This document shows positions 7,180 through 13,222 of a DNA stretch of 13,222 nucleotides, one piece after another (position 1 is the stretch's first letter; the number at the start of each line of letters is the position of its first letter). The stretch is from CAYYKK01 sp964467935 (lineage in GTDB: Bacteria; Myxococcota_A; Polyangia; Polyangiales; Polyangiaceae). The translations under genes and the position numbers were made by a program. Under the pieces are notes generated by a model. That model had not been told where the DNA came from and did not search any database. It was given only the letters and a program-made list of their open reading frames with translations. The stretch is taken from positions 1 through 13,222 of the forward strand of contig CAYYKK010000201.1 in assembly GCA_964467935.1 (NCBI GenBank), in the 5' to 3' direction.

Positions 7180-8142
7180 ATGTCGGAGGACGACGAGACG
7201 CACGCGGAGGCGAAGGTCGCCGAGGCGCCCCCTTCCCATTCCGGCACCGCAGAAGAGGCGGAGAAGCTCCTCGCGAGGGCGAGCCCTCGGCGCTTCTTCG
7301 TCAAGGTGGCCGTCACGCTCGGCGTGCTCGGCTTCGCCGCTGCGGCCGGCTTCTTCGGCTGGCGCGCTTACGCCGAGGACCGCGCCCGCAAGGCGCCGAT
7401 GGCGAAGTTCGACGCCGGCAAAGCGCACATCGGCAATGACCTCTTCGACACCGAGGCGCCGGAGCACGACGTCACCCTCGGCGCGTTCGCGCTCGATCTC
7501 TTCGAGGTCACGGTCCGCGATTATGGGACGTGCGTGGCGCGCGGCGCGTGCACCGAGCCCATCAAGGGCGACTACTGCAATTGGGGCAAAGACGACGTCG
7601 CGACGCACCCGATCAACTGCGTCACGCACGATCAGGCCATCGACTATTGCCGCTGGGTCGACAAGCGCCTCCCGACCGAGAAGGAGTGGGAGCGCGCCGC
7701 GCGCAATCCCTCCACGAGCAAGGAGCGAAAGAAGCTCTTCGAGTTCCAGGGCAATTACCCCTGGGGCATCGACGCCCCGACGCCGAAGCTCGCGAACGTC
7801 TGCGGCAAGGAGTGCAGCGTCTTCGGCGCGAAGAAGGGCCAGAACTGGCCGATGATGCACGAGTTCGACGACGGCTATCCGCTCACGGCCCCGGTCGGCT
7901 CGTTCCGCGAAGGCAACACGGTGGACGGCCTCGCCGACATGGCGGGCAACGTCTGGGAGTGGACCTCGAGCCCCTATTGCCAATACCCGGACGAGGACTG
8001 CGGCAATCACGTCGAGTTCGTCATTCGGGGGGGCGGGTTCTTGAGCTACCACCCGCGCAACCTCGAGGTCACGACGCGCGAGGCGATGCCCGCCAAGGAC
8101 GGCACGCACACCGTGGGCTTCCGCTGCGCGAAGAGCCTCTGA
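7180..8142 (+). CDS. Membrane-anchored SUMF1/FGE-like (PvdO/EgtB superfamily) protein
   Basis: The product is 320 aa from the ATG at 7180. An in-frame TTG at 7144 that overlaps the previous stop is possible but would add only a 12-residue extension. Residues 1-38 are hydrophilic and acidic, ending in a basic RASPRR. Residues 39-61 form one transmembrane helix, so the rest should face the periplasm. Residues about 70-318 are a SUMF1-type domain (PF03781): FEVTVRDYGTCV, RLPTEKEWERAAR, YPWG, DMAGNVWEW, VIRGGGFLSYHPRN and the terminal GFRC. Ten cysteines in this part fit a disulfide-bonded extracytoplasmic protein. The two copper-binding catalytic cysteines of true formylglycine-generating enzymes are not present between RGGG and TREA, so sulfatase activation is unlikely. 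Such proteins are abundant in myxobacteria and mostly uncharacterised. Confidence 0.88.
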   Translation: MSEDDETHAEAKVAEAPPSHSGTAEEAEKLLARASPRRFFVKVAVTLGVLGFAAAAGFFGWRAYAEDRARKAPMAKFDAGKAHIGNDLFDTEAPEHDVTLGAFALDLFEVTVRDYGTCVARGACTEPIKGDYCNWGKDDVATHPINCVTHDQAIDYCRWVDKRLPTEKEWERAARNPSTSKERKKLFEFQGNYPWGIDAPTPKLANVCGKECSVFGAKKGQNWPMMHEFDDGYPLTAPVGSFREGNTVDGLADMAGNVWEWTSSPYCQYPDEDCGNHVEFVIRGGGFLSYHPRNLEVTTREAMPAKDGTHTVGFRCAKSL

Positions 8143-8188
8143 ATCGGCCGCTTCGAACGCGGGCGCGATCCGCGGTAGAGTGCGCCCC

Positions 8189-8797
8189 ATGAAGCTCTAT
8201 TTCAGCCCGGGGACCTGCTCGCTCTCGCCGCTCATCACGCTCTCGGAGGCCGGGCTGCCGTTCGAGCTCGAGCGCGTCGCGTTCGCGACGAAGACGACGA
8301 AGAGCGGCAAGGACTACCGCAAGATCAACCCGAAGGGCTTCGTGCCCGCGCTGGAGCTCGACGACGGCCGCGTGCTCACCGAGGGCCCCGCGATCGTCCA
8401 ATACCTCGCCGATCTCGTGCCCGACAAACACCTCGCGCCGCCGCCCGGATCCTTCGAGCGCGTCCGCCTCCAGGAGTGGCTCAACTTCATCTCGACGGAG
8501 CTGCACAAAGGCTACAGCCCTCTCTTCAACAAGAAGATCCCCGACGAGACGAAGGCGCTCTTCCGCGAGACGCTCGCGACGAAGCTCGATTTCGCGAGCC
8601 AAGCCTTGAGCCCGTCGACGTTCCTCCTCGGCGACACGTTCACCGTCGCCGACGCGTACCTCTTCACCGTGCTCGAATGGACGAAGTACGTGGGCCTCGA
8701 CCTCGCGACGTGGTCGGTGCTCCTCGGCTACGTCGAGCGCATCGCCGCGCGTCCGAGCGTGCAGGCGGCGCGCGCCGCCGAGCAAGCGCACAAGTGA
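8189..8797 (+). CDS. Beta-class glutathione S-transferase
   Basis: The product is 202 aa from the ATG at 8189; a GTG three codons upstream is possible, but the family begins MKLYxSPGxCS. The N-terminal thioredoxin-like domain carries MKLYFSPGTCSLSP with Cys10, the mixed-disulfide cysteine of bacterial beta-class GSTs. NPKGFVPAL (47-55) and LTEGPAIVQYLAD (63-75) follow, including the beta-class EG in the glutathione gamma-glutamyl site. The helical domain has ELHKGYSPLF with His106, matching the His106 of Proteus GST B1-1. It is a cytoplasmic detoxification or redox enzyme; the substrate is unknown. It is convergent with homogentisate dioxygenase, only 16 bases apart. It is distinct from the zeta-class isomerase encoded further right. 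Confidence 0.9.
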   Translation: MKLYFSPGTCSLSPLITLSEAGLPFELERVAFATKTTKSGKDYRKINPKGFVPALELDDGRVLTEGPAIVQYLADLVPDKHLAPPPGSFERVRLQEWLNFISTELHKGYSPLFNKKIPDETKALFRETLATKLDFASQALSPSTFLLGDTFTVADAYLFTVLEWTKYVGLDLATWSVLLGYVERIAARPSVQAARAAEQAHK

Positions 8798-8813
8798 AGG
8801 CCGCGCGAGCGGG

Positions 8814-9968
8814 TCAGCGGAAGCTCTCGTGATAGCCCGCGTCCTCGATGCCGAGGGCCAGCGTCGTCGGTCGCAACGGGTCGAAGCAATCGAGCATCAC
8901 CGCGACCTCGTTCGTCGCCTTGGAGCCGATGCTCGCCTCGTAGGCCCCCGGGTGCGGCCCGTGAGGAATGCCGGCAGGGTGGAAGGAGATGCTCCCCGGG
9001 CCGATCCCGCGGCGCGAGGTGAAGTTCCCGTCGCAATAGAAGATGAGCTCGTCCACGTCGACGCTCGAGTGCGGGTACGGGCAGGGGATCGCCTCCGGAT
9101 GGAAGTCGACGAGGCGCGGGACGAAGCTGCAGATGAGCGCCCCGCGCGCCGCGAACGTCCCGTGCCACGTCGGCGGGACGTGCACGAGCCCGACGCGCGG
9201 CTGGAACGCGAGAATGGGGAAGGCCCAGGGGTAGACGGTGCCGTCCCAGCCGACGACGTCGAGAGGGCTCTCGTCGTATTCGTAGCCCGTGAAGCTCCCG
9301 TTGCGCTTGACGGTGAGGTGTCGAATCCCTTCGTCGAGCGGTCCCTGGAACGCAGGGCGCCGGAAGTCGCGGTGGCAATAGGGCGCGTCCATTCGGAGCT
9401 GCCCGACGGCGTTGCGGAACTGCTTCAGCACGCCGACGCCGCCGAGGCACTCGAGCGAGAGCCAATGCTGCGCGATCCCCGCCGGCAGCTCGAACCGGTG
9501 AATGGTCCCGCGCGGGACGCACACGTAATCGTGGCGCTCGAAGGGCACGTCGCCGAGGAGCGTCTTCAGCGTGCCGCGGCCCTCCTGCACGAAGAAGAGC
9601 TCGTCGGCGTCGCCGTTCGAGAAGTAGACCGTGTCGCTCGCGTCCGGCTTGAGCACCGAGACGACCACGTCGCGATTGAAGAGGATCGGCTTTCGCGCCT
9701 CGAGCGCCGATCCGCCGGCGCCGAGACGATTGGAGTCGTAATGGCGCCTCCGGAGCGGCGCGTCCGCGCCCCCCTCGGCGACGGCGAACCGCCCCTTCGC
9801 CTCGACCTGCCGCGCGGTGTGCGGACGGCGCAGGTGATACGCGATGGTGTACGGCCCGTCGAACCCCTCGCGCGTGATGCACTCCTCGTAGCGGAGGGCA
9901 CCGTCCGCACCCTTGAGCTGGATGTGGTGCTTCTTGGGGACGTCGCCGAAGGTGACGCGATCGAGCAT
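8814..9968 (-). CDS. hmgA: Homogentisate 1,2-dioxygenase
   Basis: The product is 384 aa, the length of the shorter bacterial form. This cupin-fold non-heme iron enzyme opens homogentisate to 4-maleylacetoacetate, the second step from 4-hydroxyphenylpyruvate. Family motifs are clear along the whole length: HHIQLKG near the start, FFVQEGRG, ECLGG, WDGTVYPWAFPI, PPTWHGTFAARG, and PHSSVDVDELIFYCDG (299-314) leading to GSISFHPAGIPHGPHPGAYE. Likely iron ligands are His300, Glu307 and one of the histidines in PHGPH (His336); this assignment is by analogy. The ATG at 9968 overlaps the hppD stop by one base (TGATG), so translation is probably coupled. It is the last gene of the operon. Loss of this enzyme usually gives brown pyomelanin from accumulated homogentisate. 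Confidence 0.93.
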   Translation of the reverse strand: MLDRVTFGDVPKKHHIQLKGADGALRYEECITREGFDGPYTIAYHLRRPHTARQVEAKGRFAVAEGGADAPLRRRHYDSNRLGAGGSALEARKPILFNRDVVVSVLKPDASDTVYFSNGDADELFFVQEGRGTLKTLLGDVPFERHDYVCVPRGTIHRFELPAGIAQHWLSLECLGGVGVLKQFRNAVGQLRMDAPYCHRDFRRPAFQGPLDEGIRHLTVKRNGSFTGYEYDESPLDVVGWDGTVYPWAFPILAFQPRVGLVHVPPTWHGTFAARGALICSFVPRLVDFHPEAIPCPYPHSSVDVDELIFYCDGNFTSRRGIGPGSISFHPAGIPHGPHPGAYEASIGSKATNEVAVMLDCFDPLRPTTLALGIEDAGYHESFR

Positions 9969-11122
9969 CAGGCGCGCCCCTCCGCCTTCTGTTGCCGCTC
10001 GATGCTCTCGAAGAGCGCCCGGAAGTTCCCTGCGCCGAACCCGCGCGAGCCCTTGCGCTGGATGATCTCGTAGAAGAACGGACCGGCCTCCGGGGAACCA
10101 TAGAGACCCGCCGCGTCCTTCAAGAAGATCTGGAGGAGGTATTGGCCCTTGTCCTCGCCGTCGACGAGGATCTCGAGGCCACGGAGCACCTCGATGTCCT
10201 CCTCGATCTTCTCGACGCCGAGCTTCTTCAATCGCTCGGGGAGCATGTCGTAATAGGTGCCGGGCGTCGGCATGAACTGGATGCCTCGCTCACGCAGCCC
10301 CTTCACCGAGGTGAGGATGTCGTCGACCGTGAGCGCCACGTGCTGCACGCCGTCGCCGCGGTGATCCTCGTTGAAGATGTTGATCTGCGACGCCTTGAAG
10401 AACGGACGCCAGGGCTCGTTGTTCGCGAACTTCACGCCCGACTTCGGATCCCACATGACGATGGATCGGAGCCCCGAGCCGCGCGACTTGTCCGTCGCGA
10501 CGTCGTCCGTGTGAAACTGCACGTTCCAGAGCTGCTCGAGGCCGAGCACGTGCTCCATCCAGAGCAGCGCGGGCTTCATCGTCTGGAAGTTCGAGGTCAC
10601 GTGGTCGACGTCGGCGAACCCGAATTGGTTCTTTCCGCCGCGCGCGGCGGGGTAGAGCTCGAGCCCGGGGAAGAGGCTCCGGAACCCCTTGCGCTCCACG
10701 AAGCGGAACGTCGTGTCGCCGAAGGGCGTCGTGATCGAGAAGGTCCGCAGCTTGCCGCCGTGACCGTCGACGTGCGTCTTGATCTCGTCGATCGGGGTTC
10801 CGCCGCGCTCCTCGAGCAAGCGGAACGTGCGCTCGATGTCCTCGACCTCGTAGGCCACCGTGCCGATCCCGTCGGGGTGCTTCTTGAGATAGCGGTGGGC
10901 GCGGCCGCCCTCCCCCACCGGCGCAGAGCACAGGATGTGGATGTTGCCGGCCGAGAAGAGGAGGCTCTTCTGCTTGCCGCGCTCGGTGAGCGCCGCGTCG
11001 CTCTCGCCGATCTCGGCGAAGTCCATCTTGTCGCAATAGAAGCGCCGGCTGCGCTCCAGATCGCGCACGTAATAGTGGATCGATTCGACGCGGAGAATGC
11101 CGAGGGATTCGAGCTTCGTCAT
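9968..11122 (-). CDS. hppD: 4-hydroxyphenylpyruvate dioxygenase
   Basis: The product is 384 aa, starting at the ATG at 11122 with AGGAA eight bases upstream; the longer open frame is a shadow of maiA. The enzyme converts 4-hydroxyphenylpyruvate to homogentisate with oxygen and Fe(II). Two VOC/glyoxalase-like halves are visible. The first (about 8-145) begins RVESIHYYVRDLERSRRFY. The second holds the iron triad: His174 in DVDHVTSN, His261 in GVQHVAL and Glu352 in FFYEIIQRKG. The C-terminal GFGAGNFRALFESIE is the family signature helix that gates the active site. It lies 11 bases after maiA and overlaps hmgA by one base. Confidence 0.95.
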   Translation of the reverse strand: MTKLESLGILRVESIHYYVRDLERSRRFYCDKMDFAEIGESDAALTERGKQKSLLFSAGNIHILCSAPVGEGGRAHRYLKKHPDGIGTVAYEVEDIERTFRLLEERGGTPIDEIKTHVDGHGGKLRTFSITTPFGDTTFRFVERKGFRSLFPGLELYPAARGGKNQFGFADVDHVTSNFQTMKPALLWMEHVLGLEQLWNVQFHTDDVATDKSRGSGLRSIVMWDPKSGVKFANNEPWRPFFKASQINIFNEDHRGDGVQHVALTVDDILTSVKGLRERGIQFMPTPGTYYDMLPERLKKLGVEKIEEDIEVLRGLEILVDGEDKGQYLLQIFLKDAAGLYGSPEAGPFFYEIIQRKGSRGFGAGNFRALFESIERQQKAEGRA

Positions 11123-11133
11123 GGTGTTGTTTC

Positions 11134-11787
11134 CTAGGGGGTCGGGAGGACCGCGTCGGGTTGCTTGTCGGGGTGAGCGGCGGCGAAGGCGGGTAGCTCG
11201 GCGAGCGAGCTCTCGATGCGCACGAGGTGCGGGAAGGCGGCGAGGTCGACGCCGAAGCGCCGCGCGCTGTAGAGCTGCGGGACGAGGCACACGTCGGCGA
11301 GGGTCGGCGCGTCGCCGACGAGGTAGCGCGTGAGACTCTCGGTCGCCTCGATCTCGAGGGCTGCGAGCCCGCGCTCGTTCGCGCGCTTCGCGAAGGCCTG
11401 CTCGTCGGCGCCGAGGCGCTTCAGCTCCTTCAAGAGCGCGAGGTTCTGGAGCGGCTGCACGCCGGAGTTCACGATCTCGACGCACCTGCGCACCCGCGCG
11501 CGCAGGTACTTGCACGAGGGCATGAGCGGCGGTTCGGGGAAGCGCTCGTCGAGGTATTCGAGGATGGCGATCGATTGCGCGAGCGTGACGACGAGGCCCG
11601 GCTCGTGCTCGAGCTCGAGCAGCGGGATCTGCTCCATCGCGTTCTTCGCTTTGAACGCGTCCTCGTGCTGCTCGCCGCCGTTTTTGACGAGATTCACGGC
11701 GACGTATTCGTAATCGAGCTTCTTCAAGCCGAGCGCGATCCGCACCCGGTACGAAGAGCTCGATCGCCAATACCCGTAGAGCTTCAT
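11134..11787 (-). CDS. maiA: Maleylacetoacetate isomerase (zeta-class GST)
   Basis: The product is 217 aa from the ATG at 11787. It isomerises maleylacetoacetate to fumarylacetoacetate using glutathione as cofactor. The zeta-class glutathione site is WRSSSSYRVRIALG (7-20); the usual SSC is SSS here, but Ser residues and the RVRIAL signature are kept. EQIPLLEL and LAQSIAILEYLDERFPEPPLMP follow, and the helical domain has NSGVQPLQNL, where the NxGxQPxQN pattern is diagnostic of the class. YLVGDAPTLADVCLVPQLY completes the fold. It sits 9 bases after the fumarylacetoacetate hydrolase gene, with a GAGAGGGG ribosome binding site overlapping that gene's stop codon. Confidence 0.93.
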   Translation of the reverse strand: MKLYGYWRSSSSYRVRIALGLKKLDYEYVAVNLVKNGGEQHEDAFKAKNAMEQIPLLELEHEPGLVVTLAQSIAILEYLDERFPEPPLMPSCKYLRARVRRCVEIVNSGVQPLQNLALLKELKRLGADEQAFAKRANERGLAALEIEATESLTRYLVGDAPTLADVCLVPQLYSARRFGVDLAAFPHLVRIESSLAELPAFAAAHPDKQPDAVLPTP

Positions 11788-11796
11788 CGGCCCCTC

Positions 11797-12777
11797 TCAG
11801 GTCGCCTCGACGACCCGCTGCTCGATGCGGCCGAAGATGCTGCGTCCGTCCTGGTCCAGCATTTCGATCGCAATGGTGTCGCCCGCCTTCATGAACGGCG
11901 TCTTCGGCTTGCCCTCGTCGATGGTCTCGATCATGCGGCGCTCGGCGAGGCACGAGATGCCGCGCGCGCGATCCTCGTTGGAGACCGTGCCGCTCCCGAG
12001 GATGGTCCCCGCGACGAAGCGGCGCGTCTTCGCCACGTGCGCGACGAGATCGTAGAAGGAGAAGTGCATCGCCGGGCCCGCCTCGGGATCACCGACGAGC
12101 TCGCCGTTCAAGATCGATCGGAGCCTGAGGTGCACACGCCCGTCGCGAAAGGCCGCGCCGAGCTCGTCCGGCGTCACGGCGAAGGGCGAGAACGCGGTCG
12201 CAGGCTTGGAGTTGAAGAAGCCGAACCCCTTCGCGAGCTCCGGCGGGATCAGATTGCGCAGCGTCACGTCGTTGAGAAGGACGAGGAGTCGGACGTACTT
12301 CGCGGCGTCCTCGACCTTCGTCCCGCGCGGAACGTCGCCGAGGATCACGCCGACCTCCGACTCGAAATCGCACCCCCACGCGGGGTCGACGAGCTCGATC
12401 GGCTGGCGGCACCCGAGCATCTCGCTCGAGCCGCCTTGGTAGACGAGCGGATCGGTGCGGAGCGTCTCGGGCGGCTCGGCGCCGCGCGCCTTGCGGACGA
12501 GCACGATGTGATTGATGTACGCCGATCCGTCGACCCACTCGTAGGCGCGCGGCAGCGGCGCGCGGACGCGTGAGAAGTCGATCGCGGACGCGTCGACCGC
12601 GCCCTTCGCGAGGTGCTCGGCGCGCTCGCGCAAGCGGGGCTCGCACACGGCCCAGTCGTCGAGCGCCGCCTGCATCGTGGGGGCGATATCGCGGGCGCGC
12701 GCGAACCGCGCCCCGTCGGGATGGACGACGACGAGCTCTCCGTCGCGGGTTCCGTTGTCGAGCGTGGCGAGTCTCAT
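11797..12777 (-). CDS. fahA: Fumarylacetoacetate hydrolase family protein (fumarylacetoacetase)
   Basis: The product is 326 aa. I chose the ATG at 12777 because GGAGA lies eight bases upstream and bacterial homologues begin MRLATLxxGxRDGxLVVV; the open frame extends 30 codons further, but that part covers the probable promoter. In this operon the enzyme should split fumarylacetoacetate into fumarate and acetoacetate, the last step. The N-terminal part (1-70, APTMQAALDDW) matches the FAA_hydro_N_2 type. The catalytic domain follows: RAYEWVDGSAYINH, YQGGSSEMLG, and the metal ligands Glu139 and Glu141 in DFESEVGVIL with Asp170 in LNDVTLRNL (29-residue spacing as in FAHD1). FGFFNSKPATAFSP and TILGSGTVSN are also conserved. 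Related family members hydrolyse other acylpyruvates, so the substrate is inferred from the neighbours. Confidence 0.9.
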   Translation of the reverse strand: MRLATLDNGTRDGELVVVHPDGARFARARDIAPTMQAALDDWAVCEPRLRERAEHLAKGAVDASAIDFSRVRAPLPRAYEWVDGSAYINHIVLVRKARGAEPPETLRTDPLVYQGGSSEMLGCRQPIELVDPAWGCDFESEVGVILGDVPRGTKVEDAAKYVRLLVLLNDVTLRNLIPPELAKGFGFFNSKPATAFSPFAVTPDELGAAFRDGRVHLRLRSILNGELVGDPEAGPAMHFSFYDLVAHVAKTRRFVAGTILGSGTVSNEDRARGISCLAERRMIETIDEGKPKTPFMKAGDTIAIEMLDQDGRSIFGRIEQRVVEAT

Positions 12778-12785
12778 CGGAAGGG

Positions 12786-12790
12786 TCTCC
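12786..12790 (-). promoter_or_regulatory. Ribosome binding site deciding the fahA start
   Basis: GGAGA on the minus strand lies eight bases before the ATG at 12777. No comparable site precedes the in-frame ATG at 12867, which supports the shorter protein. Confidence 0.6.
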
Positions 12791-12810
12791 AGGCCTCTCG
12801 GCGCGCGAGG

Positions 12811-12839
12811 GTCATAGCAAATCTCGAGGCCGGCTCGAA
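12811..12839 (-). promoter_or_regulatory. Possible sigma-70-type promoter of the tyrosine catabolic operon
   Basis: On the minus strand TTCGAG (12834-12839) and TATGAC (12811-12816) are separated by 17 bases. The -10 box lies 33 bases before the fahA ATG. The stretch around the -10 box is the most AT-rich in the gap between the two genes. The -35 match is poor (two of six to TTGACA), so this is a suggestion only. The gap to the epimerase stop (105 bases) is the only one in the operon region large enough for a promoter. Confidence 0.28.
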
Positions 12840-12882
12840 CGGGCGAATCGGCCACGCGGCGCGTCATCGCGCACCGAGCGTC

Positions 12883-13222
12883 TCAATCCCACCCGTGCGC
12901 GCGGTACCACTCGGCGGTGATCTTCGCGCCCTCGGCGAAGCGCGTCTTGGGCTCCCAACCGAGCGCGCTCTGCGTCGGCGCCGAATCGACGACGAAGTGC
13001 TCGATCAAGAGCTCGCCGAGCTTGTCGGTGTTGAACATGACGGCCTGGTCGAAGGCCTCGCCGTAGGCCGTCGACACCGCGGCGGCGGCGCGGAGGATCG
13101 GCGTCGGGACCCTCGGCGTCCCGAGCAGCGAGATCCCGTAGCTCGCGGCGATCGCGCGGGCCATGTCCTCGAACGCGTACGAGACGCCGTCGTCGACGAA
13201 GAACTTCGATCCGGACGGGACG
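12883..13222 (-). CDS. NAD(P)-dependent epimerase/3-beta-HSD-type SDR, C-terminal part only
   Basis: Only the last 112 complete codons are in the window; the frame is open to the right edge, so the start and the Rossmann nucleotide-binding motif are outside. The visible end contains FVDDGVSYAFEDMARAIAAS (113-94 residues from the end), a helix with PTPILRAAAAVS, FNTDKLGELLIEHFVVDSA, and the terminal ALGWEPKTRFAEGAKITAEW then YRAHGWD. The D-S-x-x-x-x-x-LGWxPKT pattern followed by WYRxxGW is usual at the end of extended SDR nucleoside-sugar epimerases/3-beta-hydroxysteroid dehydrogenase-like proteins. Substrate cannot be told. A separate transcription unit from fahA is likely, given the 105-base gap. 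Confidence 0.78.
   Translation of the reverse strand, partial: VPSGSKFFVDDGVSYAFEDMARAIAASYGISLLGTPRVPTPILRAAAAVSTAYGEAFDQAVMFNTDKLGELLIEHFVVDSAPTQSALGWEPKTRFAEGAKITAEWYRAHGWD

Noticed and set aside
12778..12867. N-terminal extension of the fumarylacetoacetate hydrolase to an ATG at 12867
   Set aside because: Homologues begin at MRLATL, a good ribosome binding site precedes 12777, and the extension would cover the probable promoter.

Overview
This 13.2 kb window is GC-rich and densely coded. It looks like chromosomal DNA from a myxobacterium or close relative (Myxococcota, probably Polyangia). That placement is inferred from very high GC in third codon positions, several lipoproteins with long Ala/Ser/Pro-rich linkers, CapA-, CAP- and SUMF1-type proteins, and the protein styles. 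No phylogenetic marker is present. I see fifteen protein genes, two of them cut by the window ends. I found no RNA genes, insertion sequences, CRISPR arrays or phage genes, and no gene-free stretch longer than about 110 bases.

Left part (1-4781): a CAP/SCP-domain lipoprotein runs leftwards off the window. Divergent from it, a rightward run encodes a MepA-type murein endopeptidase lipoprotein, a beta-class DNA methyltransferase whose ATG overlaps the endopeptidase stop codon, and a CapA-family metallophosphatase-fold lipoprotein. A convergent gene encodes an AmgK-like sugar kinase of the APH fold, and its stop codon directly abuts the CapA stop. Apart from the methyltransferase, these genes suggest a cell-envelope theme.

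Middle part (4865-8797, all rightward): a RimJ/RimL-type GNAT acetyltransferase; a small Pro/Gly-rich protein whose second half has the layout of a LITAF-like zinc ribbon with a hydrophobic insert; a PLP-dependent enzyme of the ACC deaminase/D-cysteine desulfhydrase family with a twin-arginine export signal and altered active-site motifs; a membrane-anchored SUMF1/FGE-like protein lacking the catalytic cysteines; and a beta-class glutathione S-transferase. The LITAF-like, PLP and SUMF1-like genes are the least ordinary part of the window.

Right part (8814-12777, leftward): a compact four-gene operon for the homogentisate route of tyrosine degradation. It is transcribed in the order fumarylacetoacetate hydrolase, maleylacetoacetate isomerase, 4-hydroxyphenylpyruvate dioxygenase, homogentisate 1,2-dioxygenase. 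Together these convert 4-hydroxyphenylpyruvate to fumarate and acetoacetate. A plausible promoter and a good ribosome binding site precede the first gene. Upstream on the same strand lies the C-terminal end of an NAD(P)-dependent sugar-epimerase/3-beta-HSD-type SDR protein that enters from the right edge.
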